64,000 nt of DNA from Pseudorhodobacter antarcticus (GCA_945860375.1 CAMAQR010000007.1:47240-111239), one strand, 5' to 3'; positions 29,501-32,641 are shown, counted from the stretch's first letter. Made by a program: numbers and translations. The notes: generated by a model from the letters alone, not told the origin.

Positions 29501-32296
29501 GACCAGATCGTCATCGGGGTGGAAACCCTGATGGCCACGAACGACGGCAACGACTCCCTCATTGCTGGCAACGGCGCCAACATCGTGCTTGGCGGTTCCG
29601 GGCTTGATACGGTGACGCTGGGCAACGGCAATAATGTGGTGATTGGCGACAATGCCCGCATCACCAGCACCGCCACCGGTGTCAAAGCCGCAGATGCGCT
29701 GATGCACACCCTCACTTCAATCATCAGCCTCAGTGCAACATTGGGTGGGACAGACAGCATTGTTGCAGGCTCTGGCAAGAACATTGTCATGGGCGGCGTT
29801 GGCGCAGATTCCATCACGCTGGGCACCACCTCTGCCACGCAGGCGGCCAGCATCGTGATCGGCGACCATGCAACCTTGAACTTCGACCCGGTCAGCGGCG
29901 TTGCCACCCGGATCGAAAGCACGTTCTCGGGCTTGGGCGGGGCGGATACGATCACCATGAGAAACGGAGCCGCGATCATTGTCGGGGGCGCTTATGGCGA
30001 TCAGATCACGACAGGGGACGGCAATGCCGTCATCCTTGGGGACGAAGGTGTATTGATCGGCTATGCCACCGTGCCAGCGACGGGTAAGGTTGTGATGACG
30101 CTGTCAACTGCATCCACGGTGATCAGCGCCAACCACGGGGCCGATATCATCACCACCGGTCTTGGCAGCGCGCTTATTCTGGGCGGCGCGGGCGACGATA
30201 TCATTGCGACCTCTGCCGGGGCTGCATCTGGCACGGCGGCTGGGGCCAACATCATCTTGGGCGATCAGGGGCGGGTGGTGTTTGCCAACCCGCAGACCGG
30301 CGCGAACCTGCCGACCTTGGTGGAATCGCTGTTCTCGACCTCGGGCGGCAATGATGTGATCACCTCGGGTGCCGGAAATGACCTTATCATCGGCGGCACC
30401 GGGGCAGACCGGATCAGTGACTCGGCGGGCGACAACCTGATGTTTGGTGACCACGCGAGCATTTCCGGCACCATTGATCCCACACGGTTCCTGCAATTCT
30501 CTGCGGGCTACACGATCTCTTCGGCCTTTACCGGGGCAACCGGCGGCGGCAGTGCAGATGTGATCAACGGGGGCACTGGCAACGATCTGATCGTGGGGGG
30601 GCAGGGCGCCGATACAATCTACGGCAGAGCCGGGGATGACGATATCATCGGTGGCCATTATCTGTCGGCAGCCCAAGCCATCTTGGCAACCGCTACGGCC
30701 TCATCGGATGCAGGCGATCTGATCGATGGTGGTGCGGGCCATGATGCGATCCTTGGCGACAGCGGATCTGTGATCCGGGCGACAACCGACGTGCGTATGC
30801 GGGCAATTGCGGGGGCAACCTCGGTTGGCACTGTCGCGCAGGCCAATCCAGACAGCCCTGCGCGCACTGTATGGCTGTTTACCTCACCCACCATGGTCAT
30901 TTCGACCTATGGCAACGACTATATCGCGGGTGGTGCTGGCAACGACATGGTCTTCGGTCAGACCGGCAATGATGTGATCCAGGGCGATGGGTCGTTGGAC
31001 CTGAATCGCAACGGAATCGCGGATTCAGCCGAAAATCTGGGGGTTGGCGCCTGGAGCGGGGCCGCAGCCTATGCGAAACTGCTGGCTTGGAAAGCCAGTC
31101 TTGCCGTGATCAACGGCCAAAGCGCGGCCGCTGCCACAGGTGGTGTGATGCTGCTTGAGGCGGCTTCTGCGGGTGGAATGCTTGATTACGCCTACGGTTC
31201 GATGGGCACGCCTGAAATGCTTGGCGGCGGTGGCGGCGTGTTCCTTACCGTCAAGGCGTCGGTGTTGGATTTCAACGGCAGCGGAACCGACGGCGAGGAT
31301 TACATCGAAGGTGGGTCCGGGGTCGACATGATCTTCGGAAACGGCGGACAAGATGACATCATCGGCGGGTCGTCAGGTTTGTTTGGCGGATTGATTGTGC
31401 AGACCGGGTCAAAGATACCTGTCGGGAATTTGGCCGGAGCCGATGTCCTGTTCGGCGGGTCAGGTGCGCTGAACGAAGCTGCCCCGGTGACGTCAGCAGA
31501 CGGGCGTGCCGGCGAAGGCAATGTCGTGGTGGCTGGCAATGCCAATGTGATGCGAGGTGTCAGTGACGGCGTCGCGCAATTCATTGATCAAAGCGTTTCT
31601 GGAACCACCGCAAAGGTCGTGCGCCGCGCTGTTGAACTGCTGGACAGTGCAACGGCCAACAGCGCCAATCTGACCTATATGGTGGCGGCAAGCGCGCAGG
31701 ATATCATCGTCAAATCGACGCTTGGTGATGTGGCCTTAGGTGTCAATGGTTCCGCACAGATGGCCGTAAACCGAACCGGAGCCTCGGTGCTTTCGGCCAG
31801 GGTTTCCGGTGTGGATGTGACCAAGCTGACGGGCTCCTACGGTCGCAGCAGCCCCGATGTCGTCAAGGCGGCTTTCGCAAGCCAGGCAGTGAAAATCACT
31901 GTTGGCACCGCCCTGACTGCCAAGAGCGCCAAAGGTGTCTCCACTTACACCTACAACGCTGCCACCAAGGCCTTCGAACCAATCACCGCCGCAAGTCGCA
32001 AGGTGACAACCGGAGCGTTGAAGCTCACCGAACTCACAAAAGTGAACGGCGGGATGTTTGCTTATGTCGACGATAAAGGTGGATTCTGGATGGTACCGAC
32101 GTTGGCCGCCAGCACGCCGTCTGCGCAACCAGTTGCTTCAACCGCGCCTTCAACCGCGCCTGCAATCACAGCTTCAACCACACCTTCAACCTCAACCGCC
32201 ACGAGCAAAACACAAGCGGTGTCTCCAACGAAAGCCCCGGCCTTGACGGCCTACCAACGCTTCCTCGCAGCGCGCGCGGCACGCGCGGCACGCTAG
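2543..32296 (+). CDS. giant LEPR-XLL repeat protein with RTX-like C-terminus (9,917 aa), predicted surface adhesin
   Basis: This single uninterrupted frame fills nearly half the window. Residues 46-59 carry the LEPR-XLL-type motif (LDPIEPRILLSADP) that marks a family of very large, repetitive Gram-negative surface proteins. The basic N-terminus before it has no classical hydrophobic signal peptide. Residues about 60-5,000 are Ala/Val/Ser/Thr/Gly-rich with short strands (such as VTVSATDSA) that suggest a long beta-helix or beta-solenoid. Several repeat layers and inserts are described separately. Residues about 8,820-9,610 contain RTX-like GGxGxDxIxGG units, expected to bind calcium. The tail is a Ser/Thr/Pro/Ala linker ending FLAARAARAAR. 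I noticed no cysteine in the parts I read closely. Likely secreted and cell-surface-bound. The tightly spaced downstream genes are probably its export machinery (inference). The start is GTG with AAAGGA upstream. Confidence 0.9.
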   Translation: MALPFAVNTLVSLPKFMGNRKSRRALAKSAPTRFAKLRQAAISYLLDPIEPRILLSADPMSVVLNTNMGLDPTANVSATVRLFATGEGVSKVYQYEIRDATNNTVLVAATQITSTTALNFASGSGADAISMRFEDSFTFDADFMVSVDGGTGADSIGITSFAAGYLGSLNIAAETVAVSAQIGSAVSQVNDVTIHADSTSNFGTASSQISVNASIFSQGAVTLSAQAMVSGALNIVIPELGDPMSVGQIARVTLADSITMQAASLNISTLARLDLNVAVSNQLLWKGEGSINSESQITIGQGVILSTTNAAGITLAASDIVNADLSVAAAELAVLGESIFNINALWMQIDVARIVGVSVGEAGVSAVDTEITAAGAGNVTITASSTGVITTKVQSSFLGLAQVTIGGVGDGAHIDLTNVIVDAGGALRAEATDSTKVATTAMIATTTADVAVSVNVTDSNLTAGLDVTLAALSTATYDATSKFVGTDKVQFVVPAFNFKAASAINTVNGDIAVVVTRSTVESTTGSVLAQATDQRWLVSTTKAIQDIDTTLSALFFLRTNFAASATLSVNVLRGTVTADVVSSTITAAAGNVTVSADLAIFLDARTVAAVLQSGGSGAAAGFSIAQNYVGYDVNDIAAQTISAIFGLNWGIVEENYSVLARVQDSNVTSGATLRIAASDTGKFNATVSNIVTNASVMPFGMQTSSAIGFVISSTKIASSVRAVLESTATAKTVHAATGVVVTASNTASIAANARVYSSSMAASDGGASWANNLIGLLVSADFRTTGAGAAGKTFTGPSVFSLVEVPAVSQQVKFGDRVQLLPTYQDGKATGTAGRGTEGSVYRFFGQTGFLDLKNTDFTNKDLWREELDTSIIPAGLNLAASTSTAFGGLVVRNDVTGDTTAEVLKTNIGTVGQASGALTVSAVQAGSLTSLSDVAVVSKGTSGVTGEGMSLAIGGMIVMNSVQGTATARIADSNVFATGALTLTASNSIALAATVKNGLSSDQAGGAIVVAINSVGYAPTDLFAATWDTLAGSSGTSPQADGAVAEVTGSNLTAGSVVVTATNDSRLNALITSDVGAAATSEVLAAGGAAASGVMASNSLAGKARATVDLSGGKTVTATTGGVTVEAHDETHLTSRTLLVTSASGSGSLGVGALGSVIDNIMNRYEFTTFSGIKSLAFGDMVYMGSNGDELEGKLFKFLGDSAVGVDLGDIDIFADLGLWREVTSATAAAASLANSIAKLVTPTQTTSVAALISRNRSEAGAEAQVLDGTVTAAGTVAVRAFENATLTARESSEVSAVGGSAAAVGAIIASNTLLSAANATILRSTVLSSAGDVAVLARNTAIVTASVTSKVTSSGSSVGLVMAFNAVGVDGGNVFAMAADALLGSGFTATETPVGANALIRDSKVTAFGSVSVIADTREVISSDLGLLDVTAQMFDDMVPDIEGNRDEARVTAAETALLAALTTLHLTYEGDLSVEALVPAQIWLLSDEVGTTWRAELTASGAVELSRVNLIDSVVGNETATAKNSLPSFASAVGDPFSNAGIAGGGILSSNRIASATTAKIERTLNLISPVAAADYVTAQTGDVTVSATDSANIRAYTSIAASSVIASNLNAVRDFALALAAKSYSFTTQSGTQSVANGDLIYIDVTMADPSNPARVISAGSVYRYLGTGGTKDMSGLTYADLSDTSNWTRINGNADVVGILFTSLGNLSASSSRAIGAMVVLNDVKAGATALIDHVGIQAGDDVTVSAVSKAALIARLDATVQSSGGSAWGTGVSLAVNGQIATNLVRNSALASILDSTVVRGGDVAVTADQGALLDARVISTTESGSHGVGVTLAFNSIGWNASNVLYNALDVLIGDPILSSLTAIPTAGATAQIVRSQVLDLAGVAGGVSVEAISSSRINATVSNAISAVATAIYGASSSSTGIVLVSNKTAGGTQALIDSSTVEAGGDVRVAASDIQEIHSNSSVSSNSSAASDGGASALQSAINSGTPTDWAATVGGPAQPVSLRYDDQVRVTDELGKVVIYDYMGATDPTGLSRTDLSAADYANADYWRLQPDFILLSTGFNVSLSDSTSIGIIMVLNDLRSTVLAKILNSTVDTTNGSVVVDSDLASVLDATVDASITSSGGSIIAGAGSNAAWGGAGATNTVMGGATSLISGSTVTAAGALTGNVSVTSSNSAELTATTSYNAETGGGGGATLAFNSVGWNPSNLLYNAIDTLIGQSALANTNPVDATAQILNSDVTAGGDITVDAVDVATITAKTLNATEIAKGGLPMGDETGGKGVILALNKVYGSAHAEISGTRSAGVLDEILRAGGDILVTAMNTSVIDATNTLKVKASLGNDILQVGFDYIEAKRLRYDYTTVSGTQTLISGEVVRIGAKFVADHVASAQNTIPLGDIYLYIGVDGVSMDLAVADYTDESRWRRMPSGDMANYIPEWLSQSLGTSSATAAGALMAVNDARGETTARIVSVDISTSGGDLVVSSDNSITIEALNTGKLYSHGGSLFAGGATTTVNINIATNTVLTSALAEISDAEAKATLGDVTVNAVSAGAVIATVNTSTKAYGGGASVAIGITLAFNSVGQEPQNVVFNTVDALIGTALTGSDAAAAEARIYKSKVTAGRDIAVTASSESTIDAVIASAAVSTSVTLAAGSTVTVAPIIALNRIASLAIAEIDNELASGRTVMAGRDILIDAVDQSIIIANVESSSMAVTASTKSSAVSVAVTFARNEIQSDVTAQIVDVPTLSAGGNLSILGRRTATIDALGLSSSVAISASMGAGSTPSVTGGGAVAVNRLNGTVSARMSGTAATVTGDVSVTASNIAQIFATIQVLAASVAMSGGSSSAVGLGIVVADNLIGYSNAVTPTATYTSDSRPMTLTTGQTVHVIGGHALNGGYYRFTGPTTASTLKDANNTTVGFDLTQQDYSDTRLWERVDLSPTSAAAIAEIVAGSVTATGDISVLATAGQTIIATVSAAVLAISGGKSGLSFSAAGSVAKNKILGGATARITDATVIQGNDLTVLARDTSQVNSVVLAASAAAAIGQTATAISVGVAIALNEVENSVAALIQGVDAVNLTGNLAVTATVAPPANFSVNKAAITADRLNDATETAMVEVAGSVIADAVDKASDDVILAELITLLNSQLPVETQIPNTISAGTIRLSKLRDDEGWILIDDSGRAFTLELDGSLLKVSSSTINSAATAASMALALGQTGIAISGAGAISKNDVRTSATATIRTSDVTASGTVSVAARNESAINAAVIAASAAVGVGSTGVGASLGMAIVLNQITGIDANSPVQVLASIEDSDVAAGGALAVTATSQQSINALSFAGSVAIAAGSTGVALAGSGVGVTNDINVETSAFIDGQYAGASGLAISADSVAVQASNLSVINAYGGAASIAFAAGSTGVAVSIGASVVLNEIGGKTYAAITGTTRGVLASAGSILVAGSDTSVLKSTAQAASIAAGFGSTGIAISGAGAFATNIITAAVASEVVGSDMTASAGVSVTASSTGSIKASVMAASAAVAAGSTGIGASIGVAVVRNIIGFGTIAANSLTPTFKTATDRPTTINIGNTIHISEGGRAGQVFAYRGTTAITKSGGVDLSTMDYANTDMWEEISLSRTPAGISALIMDSDITASGAVLVSAISQQRIAAAVFAGSAAVGAGSVGIGVSGAGVGVTNKIASSISAMIDGGTIQAQSVAVLASDDSVINASAQAVSLAAGFGQTGVAVAIGVSIAHNVVDNDVLAKIDGATLTVTGSGTAVSVRALTGLSAPEMTLSLTAANLDDAAKTDTNSAGTALDSTDLTGDVALRNALKTALTIAGESVSGDLRVSIVEAGKKWAVIDGNGTHWTLELVGSTIRATRSTINAASTAASVAIAGGMVGVALSGAGASAVNAITSTAQASITGSTLTVTNGAVLVDAQSDAKINASVMATALSAGFGQVGVGISIGAAISRNFIGFDSQGDAVANRGSTIAKVENSTITASLGGLTVNAASGQSIQAMVIAGAGAVAAGQVGVALSGAGVEAENRIGSTTAAQILGSSTNINATLVDVLAADTSVIEAMAGAVALSLAAGMVGVSGAIAASIAVNSISSATSAIVSRNALSGALGSVRATSGAIRVLADDDSTIKATAASVALSAGFGAGGIAVSGAGADSQNVITTTTQVVVDTMRLQATTGITLAASGAAVIEARVISAAASMGVGAVGVGISVGASLAHNSIGNGIGSGVLASVTNATLATTQGSIAVGAVMASGIDALVEGFAVSVAGGAVGVAASGSGASADNTIDYDVSAIVTGSTVTATAGGLNVTAGDTSSIDATVRSASIAGAVGLGGAVAIAVSLANAALSNTITARVRNSDVTAGAMTVSATDSATVNVVSSASAISSSFGGAAMSGGGANATIANANVTLAEVDGTVSDIILTGLATVSAQSLAQLVAEVDVTSIAVGLLALAAGGGTASISTGGSVAARVSGVEMTAGSLSVSALSGISQRTTVWGMTVGATAGVGASVAAVATNRSVAATVGGSSGTYRLGSLTVEAEAGGINGSTIEDVAAYASGGGLLLGVQSTSATATNTSQVDAGIESGATLIVSGNAVISASGSDKQQIRSKAVAGGLIGVGAADASGTTNTGVSATIGELVQLTAGNLSIWAVGSDAVSVGVVAGAYGLASGSAATATTDITSDVLAGIVDASASGRKSTVTVIGTFEIAASHLANPDAEIDTSAYGVLAGSGAAASNTIDSTVAAELGNHSVVAAGTLDINATNRLTGWIDIDGKTGGLVSGASADTLTTVHFDTSVRFGTSSVVDTTDADGTLKAVVFNALEQWHKVKLVTGGALSGAGAYAQFDGTDVLGEIVIGQGAVLRSDGEIEMEVDGTTDIKLQSYSETFGAATVALGYSKADITPTNRIVFLASAFVRAAEDMFISTGTDRDLNLPNHALNMRVDNFAGSLIPISDLETRALYEAHNLVQIDAGAILEGYANIDLNADGFSFADVVGVAKATNWAASIGNALGGGSVGSGAGATRSVIMGDVVNNGTIRTGIKRAVALKLVVNSAGNTVIDTANSTGEWINGVFVSDIGFTAGRQTLQSAQFDTIAQSRENIQTYSSNATLVAFYTAQIQRIEAELILLGLAETMPDGTVVPLTPEVDTVQIGYIKAAAGRVRIFADQLSGSGQIDVPKNASITITSNSFAQLYLGDIAIPDTNGGIYFNGTDVTLVTEGSTTAEQAKTWINAENVRNRNFNNDNLSGIGASDSTKTATFIITNASVDRTSSTPQVTISVANINTFVNGSTGDIPSPQDIRVVGNIIARTSHVSITNPSNGGSITIIGQIAASSLSIVSKSSVNISGALMQHVGGDPYGQFLSSGIMGNGSRAATDAAITAYLNIQPTTPSIMSDRVTVSAEFINVSGLIQSGKPTFALTLGATEQAQINRAKASGSNFTNIVVSNTDFTASYDRQNDALIIKALRPTGGYIELTGNVMNTQNGKVVAYSGYPQISIVNNMTLAGIDLTLESIDADTRGNGIIMLNDKARSLTTIYTKQANGDVKVDRIATGSSITATSTLTGGAATSINYDPVTGYRYGWTVGVSSRVKQTAKWSESGWLGIIDLGTQNIPVAPVTQTLNAELVPNSNYFYRDTGNNGDAYMYSSNTVTTTSTGWKQTQYSVKKSWYGKKTYTYEYQKIDGLFTSHLHSIEADRPIGISFLHNTAGNISINAGSADIVIKGKLTNLTGITTLITTGTISTTATMGGESLASVGGKTVNLTAGTGIGTVLAPLQIDLADAVSPTILNASSGGNIYLAEVDGVLNVGIITAVRNAGTAQESRGLVSLSAAGAILGTSSSLVSGGAIVLDSTAGAIGASATLLRIDTGTGVAHTLTGTAASGIYAEEISGDLRVYELQTPGQTVSLRIGSGSLMDGNNNAVVDTRAVAELLATVWTDLQLTAETGAGDKVQEAKDSLSAAKTREYKTYWSWRLLQGDNFATVIADSQQIMVLNAEEEAALTQFYAEASLPVGTTWASATDSQKADALVAAGLQVTTLKVSRTEQLRTLHVDYGSATPAYDATYVAPLNAAEISSIEASIKIWTPDELIFGFSVGLLQPVTDTSTTIEDANIIAGNLILSVRDNIGTTGGQVLINMTATLTDDERVLLAAAERKDVNFLTSDRVAATVNFVTGSNVMRRTDGGTWGAAFKIGDYIQIEGKTANATGEGSFYRILSISGADMVFETTGKVLSTLEFAQSVTVSVVALNPLGDIFNASVNISGKTITRYDGGTFSGLTIGDKIILSNISAGVVGVAGEKRPSLNVNSPATAYTITAISGGTITVAENLLAESGIGITINEKVDIKYVQIQLREDFDVTLTSGVTSTSGGDTFLGSESDIRLNVLSVGDSARIKTSGSIFTIAADGAATITAVNDLVLEAGQGQIGTSAKRVWVNQTDAIANITVRAQGDIWLGETVGDMRIATIYSQSGDVDIWASAGSVVDAMNADFVNIEANDIRMRASGSIGSASNAFNIEARGDGHAAGNGWVTAFAGVNVVLKEAFGDMWIRNIYAGGDVTLVAAVSMFDAVDVTTPSSPTSGDNAITTSNPGTDITGNNITLTALLGFIGAAGNELDLNMSASGVGVLNATGAEHIYLIETTGDLSLGLVTVTSDATAFLTALTGSILNAAILGASNITGGKAYLVARDNIGRVDKAMYSTVAMVQGRSTLGSTYIANIGDLTIATIVASDDALGMYSGGDAIVTARSPITVASNVSVVGNIVYTATESSADNRDNITINTGISVTSTGSITLNAGDNLTVASGAVVSAATDLIINTDHGDLDALGGNVTLAGTLRAVSGETRITTSAGQADTISLTGTFTSGGDFSLLTGGGNDTVTYSGTLTAKNARLMTGSGSDTVTMQGSISATASDATAGDVQFDLGTDSDALDQLTISGTVAASRDLLIHKLAESANTGLAIITVNASGSLTAGRNMEVSTGGGADTLQVFGALRATTGNITLNLANSPTLSTQTINLTTGGVTAAGNIAIITTGTGTAQISIVSAISAGGDVQIETGSGADSITASATFTGANLYVWTGNGSDTVVLTGPLTATAGDVLFDLGTDNNTLDELTISGAVSASRDVKIFKGAEAYTGRATITVNASGSLTAGRDMEVRTGGGADILQVFGALRATTGNITLDLANSPTLSLQTINLASGGVTAAGNIAIRTTGTGTAQISIVSAISAGGDVLTETGSGADSITASATFTGANLYFRTDNGNDTVALTGTLTATAGDVLFDLGDDSDTLDELTISNTVVASRDVLIYKLAETDWSATPGVAQTVSLSRGDLVKVSTGNKAVIHEYLGSSGTQNIGAANYANSALWRVIDVFANTGLATIIVSASGSLRSGRDMEVRTGGGADTLQVFGALRATTGNITLDLANSPTLSTQTINLATGGVTAAGNIAIRTTGTGTAQISIVSAISAGGDVLTSTGSGADSITASATFTGANLYFRTDNGYDTVVLTGPLTATAGDVLFDLGDDSDALDELTISNTVVASRDVLIYKLPQTALSAVVGVSQTVTLAPGNLVRVTTGNRPAVYEYIGATGSVDLGSATYSNTALWRETSFNPTNTGSTVVAVTGTGTLTAGRDIDIWTGGGNDSIVAATVLKAQRDTRIQTGNGTDVISLPKGIQAADGAVRLDFGDSAIRTVQTLDASNIAAGTDIVIKSSGKADFAVVITQSLVADRDLLIQSDEGADSVVVKGVLTAGRNATVTTGTETDVVEIKGTLKAVTGSVSVDLGSGLVGEIQTFEISAGDIIAGANITLQAAGPAGSAIHVIGGMTAGGALTVATGSGKDLLHVTKDLLSGGAMTISTWTNSDSINVLGDMTSTAGLILVDMGVGGSGSGGRPAAPDTLEVGGSLDAHTSLTITNAGSSGAVVDITGQVTTGTFVLIQLANGSDAITIDGEVSAGTDVKIATPTGTDVVVLNSAVVAVTGAILIDMGAVATGTASLSLYGALSAATDITLTNSGAGAASYLVDKGATADGAFLLASGSGADLIVINDVVTAAGQTAITTGAGSDVVRINVDAALISRGADVVINLGADDDVADVLEVTGDLSASIGLYVLNTGIGSTIMTLQGSTVATGRGGMTVDLSNGQDFVTLTDTNLRSTSFLTIKLNDGNDRFVQDGGTITVTKATLIDAGAGADAVYLADGAIRSATNTLNLGADADYLLMQDMTALGGTSIVYGGAGIDTVDVIRLPGQGQNDTLLIDGGADSDQVNILTHGSATGATKAVNYNIKVFDSGAVRQGVDRLVVLGTVERDTFLSREGYVALLHGTPEQILADTLARPVTAERISYNANIDGGLLVSGQAGDDLFVSDDNSTVMVLDGGEGSDTFLIGQIYGSAPATSSSFGSGTDGITTTETTRGWVSNGIAYDTLIRGGAGADTFMVYSNNAALRLEGGDADDSFALHTLLRAGTQTEANRYKANGTVEIIGGAGNDTMRVFGTEGADAFVTAENGIWGAGRSISLSGTEDFIELDAREGDDAIFVQSTRAMTATRIIGDLGSDMVSLSGDVTKGVITGQSTGSGFGGGSFGGSAVSFANAAAVSYEAWVSSASKTASSANNQSGALKDFDAGTHQLSALAGVLTLDAARVYTLAFRQPVMLQAETFSGPKTVTIPTLETAANDWVVFYSDGATIGLAGTMRNSAGFDGRQRTLVAGLGMATGPVTLGADADDKGGLIYQRGVSYSGFETIEVLMGKGDDTIVITDTTATADSTAFVATTVIYGGAGADAITALNVADGTALLIYGDSDTAGLRYSDAIGTKSGNGWVFDATKTASGNGDTIDVSQVSAGSAGVVRVVIDGGTGNDAILGSQGADLIAGGSGIDTISGSGGNDLLFGDSGVWVNLVTRAVTVEGVSQSTTGKPSADPRTAGVDTISGGAGDDLIFGDLGTIESQPGGFRLGQAWLVAVARSTDTTKGGADNLDGGAGNDILVGGTGADALNAGDGANILMGDHALITFASTATDQIVIGVETLMATNDGNDSLIAGNGANIVLGGSGLDTVTLGNGNNVVIGDNARITSTATGVKAADALMHTLTSIISLSATLGGTDSIVAGSGKNIVMGGVGADSITLGTTSATQAASIVIGDHATLNFDPVSGVATRIESTFSGLGGADTITMRNGAAIIVGGAYGDQITTGDGNAVILGDEGVLIGYATVPATGKVVMTLSTASTVISANHGADIITTGLGSALILGGAGDDIIATSAGAASGTAAGANIILGDQGRVVFANPQTGANLPTLVESLFSTSGGNDVITSGAGNDLIIGGTGADRISDSAGDNLMFGDHASISGTIDPTRFLQFSAGYTISSAFTGATGGGSADVINGGTGNDLIVGGQGADTIYGRAGDDDIIGGHYLSAAQAILATATASSDAGDLIDGGAGHDAILGDSGSVIRATTDVRMRAIAGATSVGTVAQANPDSPARTVWLFTSPTMVISTYGNDYIAGGAGNDMVFGQTGNDVIQGDGSLDLNRNGIADSAENLGVGAWSGAAAYAKLLAWKASLAVINGQSAAAATGGVMLLEAASAGGMLDYAYGSMGTPEMLGGGGGVFLTVKASVLDFNGSGTDGEDYIEGGSGVDMIFGNGGQDDIIGGSSGLFGGLIVQTGSKIPVGNLAGADVLFGGSGALNEAAPVTSADGRAGEGNVVVAGNANVMRGVSDGVAQFIDQSVSGTTAKVVRRAVELLDSATANSANLTYMVAASAQDIIVKSTLGDVALGVNGSAQMAVNRTGASVLSARVSGVDVTKLTGSYGRSSPDVVKAAFASQAVKITVGTALTAKSAKGVSTYTYNAATKAFEPITAASRKVTTGALKLTELTKVNGGMFAYVDDKGGFWMVPTLAASTPSAQPVASTAPSTAPAITASTTPSTSTATSKTQAVSPTKAPALTAYQRFLAARAARAAR
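2678..2719 (+). other. LEPR-XLL motif of the giant protein
   Basis: These codons give LDPIEPRILLSADP (residues 46-59), matching the LEPR-x-LL-S-A-D consensus with Ile for the first Leu. In this family the motif lies a few dozen residues from the N-terminus, behind a basic segment, as here (KSRRALAKSAPTRFAKLRQ). Its function is not established. A role as an export or targeting signal is my inference. Confidence 0.85.
4400..10450 (+). repeat. higher-order super-repeat in the giant protein, about 1.1-1.4 kb per unit
   Basis: A segment of the form AFNS(V/I)GW-x-x-(S)N-(V/L)-(L)YNA-(I/L)D-x-LIG recurs near 4410, 5573, 6632, 8057, 9151 and 10282. An aromatic module (below) recurs near 4960, 6038, 7423, 8566 and 9634. 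The two alternate, so each unit of roughly 355-475 residues carries one of each inside the beta-rich repeat background. Copies are diverged at the protein level, which suggests old duplication. Confidence 0.75.
4960..5150 (+). repeat. aromatic Y-x-Y/F-x-G...W module, copy 1 of at least 9
   Basis: The module pattern is: hydrophobic strand, GD-x-V, a short variable loop, (V/I)YRY-x-G, an L-x-x-x-(D/N)(Y/F) helix-like stretch, then L-W-R-E. Here it reads FGDRVQL, then VYRFFGQTG, then TNKDLWREE. Other copies: 6038-6213, 7423-7627, 8566-8733, 9634-9835, 11159-11370, 13213-13405, 24421-24591 and 25135-25300. Confidence 0.75.
11672..15590 (+). repeat. glycine-zipper-like repeats of about 60-70 residues in two alternating types
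   Basis: Seventeen segments of the type (A/G)xG(S/Q)TG(V/I)(A/G) followed by a hydrophobic glycine-rich stretch ending in N-x-(I/V) start near 11672, 12172, 12352, 12554, 12752, 12941, 13121, 13531, 13709, 14180, 14363, 14579, 14762, 14966, 15146, 15341 and 15529. They alternate between a type with SIGA/SVGV/SLGM and a type with SGAG/SGSG. Larger gaps (11.7-12.2, 13.1-13.5 and 13.7-14.2 kb) are explained by inserted modules. Confidence 0.75.
19233..19600 (+). other. aromatic and lysine-rich patch in the giant protein
   Basis: Residues about 5,564-5,686 break the Ala/Ser/Thr pattern. The segment is dense in Tyr, Trp and Lys (GYRYGWTVG, NSNYFYRD, KKSWYGKKTYTYEYQK). It lies where the VTVSA-type repeats give way to a different repeat style. 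It may be a distinct folded domain, a binding site, or a stacking stop in the solenoid. No family was recognised. Confidence 0.55.
20362..20790 (+). other. charged, probably helical insert in the giant protein
   Basis: Residues about 5,941-6,082 contain long runs of helix-forming charged residues (QEAKDSLSAAKTREYKTY, LNAEEEAALTQFYAEA, SQKADALVAAG) unlike the flanking beta-rich repeats. It lies after a SGSLMDGNN segment and before the IIAGNLILSV repeats. It could form a helical hairpin projecting from the solenoid. Confidence 0.5.
23359..25120 (+). repeat. three near-identical 531-bp tandem repeats, the later units separated by aromatic-module inserts
   Basis: The segment TGxATIxVxASGSLTAGRDMEV begins near 23359, 23890 and 24601. 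The embedded ATGGAAGTG occurs at 23417, 23948 and 24659. Units 1 and 2 are exactly 531 bases apart. Units 2 and 3 are 711 apart, that is 531 plus a 180-base aromatic module (24421-24591). Long stretches are base-identical, which points to recent duplication or ongoing gene conversion. A diverged partial unit precedes at about 23100-23355. Confidence 0.85.
29010..31370 (+). repeat. RTX-like calcium-binding repeats of the giant protein
   Basis: Glycine/aspartate nonapeptide-like units such as GGTGNDAILGSQGADLIAGG (29.0 kb), GGAGDDLIFGD (29.2 kb), GGAGNDILVGGTGADAL (29.4 kb), GGTGNDLIVGGQGADTIYG (30.57 kb) and GGSGVDMIFGNGGQDDIIGG (31.3 kb) are spaced by segments of 50-120 residues instead of forming one tight block. 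In known RTX proteins these units bind calcium and fold outside the cell. Confidence 0.85.
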
Positions 32297-32338
32297 AGTG
32301 TCGCGGTTCCCAATGATTGACCGATATAGAAAGTTGCA

Positions 32339-32641
32339 ATGAAGAACGACGAGCCAAGCAGAACTGAAGCCAGCCGGTCGGGGGTGGTGGAATGGTATGA
32401 CGACAAGATGGAAACGTCGTTTTCAAACGTGATCAACGTTCAGGCCACACGAGAGCAGATCGAGATCTTTTTCGGAATCACCCGCAGTTGGAACGCCGAG
32501 GCCGACAGCGTGGTGCGGATCGATCTCAACCATCGTCAGATTCTGACGCCTTATGCAGCCAAGCGGCTAAGCCGCATCCTTTCTGATGTGCTGAACACCT
32601 ACGAAAGCCGCCACGGGGTGTTGAAGGTCGACGAGGGATGA
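32339..32641 (+). CDS. DUF3467 domain protein (100 aa)
   Basis: The protein matches the DUF3467 pattern: E-W-Y-D-D near the start (residues 18-22), SNVINVQATREQIEIFFG in the middle, and LTPYAAKRLSRIL followed by L-x-x-Y-E-S-R-x-G at the end. The molecular role of DUF3467 is not established. It is soluble, with no signal peptide or membrane segment. The gene starts 42 bases after the giant gene stops and overlaps the next gene by four bases (ATGA at 32638-32641), so all are likely cotranscribed. A chaperone or regulatory role towards the giant substrate or its exporter would fit but is inference. Confidence 0.8.
   Translation: MKNDEPSRTEASRSGVVEWYDDKMETSFSNVINVQATREQIEIFFGITRSWNAEADSVVRIDLNHRQILTPYAAKRLSRILSDVLNTYESRHGVLKVDEG

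Noticed and set aside
2543..32296. Hidden frameshift or fusion of several genes in the giant frame
   Set aside because: The repeat pattern continues without a break across the frame, and no internal ribosome binding site with a new family start stood out.
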